A stretch of DNA of 5,590 nucleotides, from positions 1 to 5,590 of the forward strand of contig JAVMKL010000109.1 of the NCBI GenBank assembly GCA_031732875.1, in the 5' to 3' direction. The position numbers were made by a program, and so were the translations under genes. The first letter of the stretch is position 1, and each line of letters opens with the position of its first letter. The DNA is from JAVMKJ01 sp031732875. GTDB lineage: Bacteria > Pseudomonadota > Gammaproteobacteria > Competibacterales > Competibacteraceae. Below, one piece after another: positions 5,184 through 5,590 of this stretch. The notes under the pieces are model-generated. The model searched no databases, was not told the DNA's origin, and worked only from the letters and a program-made list of their open reading frames with translations.

Positions 5184-5510
5184 ATGCCCGCTAATCTGAA
5201 TCTGACCCCGCCCATGCTGGCGGCATCGACAATCGCCGGCGAGGGTCTGGACGCTATCGGGCCGTGGCTGTTCCGTCAACTCGGCATCGTGCGGGTTTAC
5301 ACCAAAACGCCAGGCAACCCCCCGGACCTGAGCCGACCGTTTACCGTCCGGCAGGGTCGGACCGTGTGCGACGTGGCCCGGCTGATTCACCGCGATCTGG
5401 CGGAATCGCTGAAATACGCCCGCCAGTGGAGCCACGGCCAGCCGCACAGCCAGCAGGTTAGCTCGGACCATCCGGTCGCGGATGGCGACATCCTGGAACT
5501 GCACGCCTGA
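5184..5510 (+). pseudogene. C-terminal remnant of a TGS-domain GTPase (DRG/Obg-like), G domain missing
   Basis: The ~108 residues to TGA 5508-5510 match the C-terminal end of DRG/Obg-like GTPases. PMLAASTIAGEGLDAIGPWL resembles the G5 (SA.tGeGLd) region, LGIVRVYTKTPGNPPDLSRP opens the TGS domain, then FTVRQGRTVCDVARLIHRDL, ESLKYARQWSH, and VADGDILELHA end it. The TGS domain in the family contributes to ribosome or RNA interaction. The Walker A, DxxG and NKxD motifs that should precede it are absent from the window; the upstream frame stays open to 4818 but reads as unrelated sequence. No SD precedes ATG 5184, so this is best read as a 5'-truncated gene. A short expressed TGS protein, or one starting at GTG 4911, cannot be excluded. 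It overlaps no gene and ends 4 nt before the next start, as in an operon. Confidence 0.7.
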
Positions 5511-5514
5511 CCCC

Positions 5515-5590
5515 ATGCCCGCCATCCTGCTCTCGACCCTGAACGCCCGCTATTTCCATTCTTCCCTGGGATTGCGCTACCTGTACGCCA
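5515..5590 (+). CDS. 5' start of a second B12-binding-domain radical SAM protein; 3' end outside the window
   Basis: ATG 5515 opens a frame that runs off the window end, giving 25 residues: MPAILLSTLNARYFHS then SLGLRYLYA. The first strand followed by TLNARY.HS..GLRYL is typical of the N-terminus of COG1032 proteins with a cobalamin-binding-type domain ahead of the radical SAM core. Too little is present to see the CxxxCxxC cluster or to name a substrate. It starts 4 nt after the TGA of the TGS remnant and lacks an obvious SD, so translation was probably coupled to the GTPase gene. Its high GC matches the flanks and not the radical SAM gene at 3483-4784, so the two are not a simple duplication. 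Confidence 0.62.
   Translation, partial: MPAILLSTLNARYFHSSLGLRYLYA

Overview
The window looks like chromosomal DNA from a high-GC proteobacterium, most likely a gammaproteobacterium. The reasons are a FadJ-type beta-oxidation protein, a Gram-negative outer-membrane protein of the phenol meta-pathway (SphA-like) family, and G+C-rich coding with strong third-position bias. The genus cannot be fixed from the sequence alone.

Layout: (1) 1-485 (+) is the 3' end of a fadJ-like fatty-acid oxidation multienzyme gene. (2) 486-636 is a gap with two abutting small palindromes and a C/G-rich palindromic repeat. (3) 637-1530 (+) encodes a secreted outer-membrane beta-barrel protein. (4) 1531-1755 carries a dispersed, MITE-like palindromic element and the leader of the next gene. 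(5) 1756-3309 (+) is rsr, a bacterial Ro60 orthologue (TROVE RNA-binding ring plus vWA domain with an intact MIDAS). (6) 3310-3482 is a structured gap that probably encodes a Y RNA, the partner of Ro60. It contains the sequence pair GGCGAATG / CATTGTC, which fits the bacterial Y RNA Ro60-binding stem as I recall it, and two 7-nt hairpin loops identical to serine tRNA anticodon loops. (7) 3483-4784 (-) encodes a B12-binding-domain-type radical SAM protein in clearly lower-GC DNA, convergent with rsr. (8) 4785-5183 is a mosaic with no recognisable gene. (9) 5184-5510 (+) is the C-terminal TGS-domain end of a DRG/Obg-like GTPase that has lost its G domain. (10) 5515-5590 (+) is the start of a second B12-binding radical SAM gene, 4 nt after the GTPase stop.

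Together: rsr plus its downstream Y RNA candidate form a likely Ro60 ribonucleoprotein locus, which in other bacteria acts in RNA quality control and degradation. No rtcB or rtcA is visible here. The low-GC radical SAM gene appears to be an acquisition next to, or replacing, the upstream part of a TGS-GTPase/radical SAM operon. The most interesting part is the 173-nt rsr-to-radical SAM gap.
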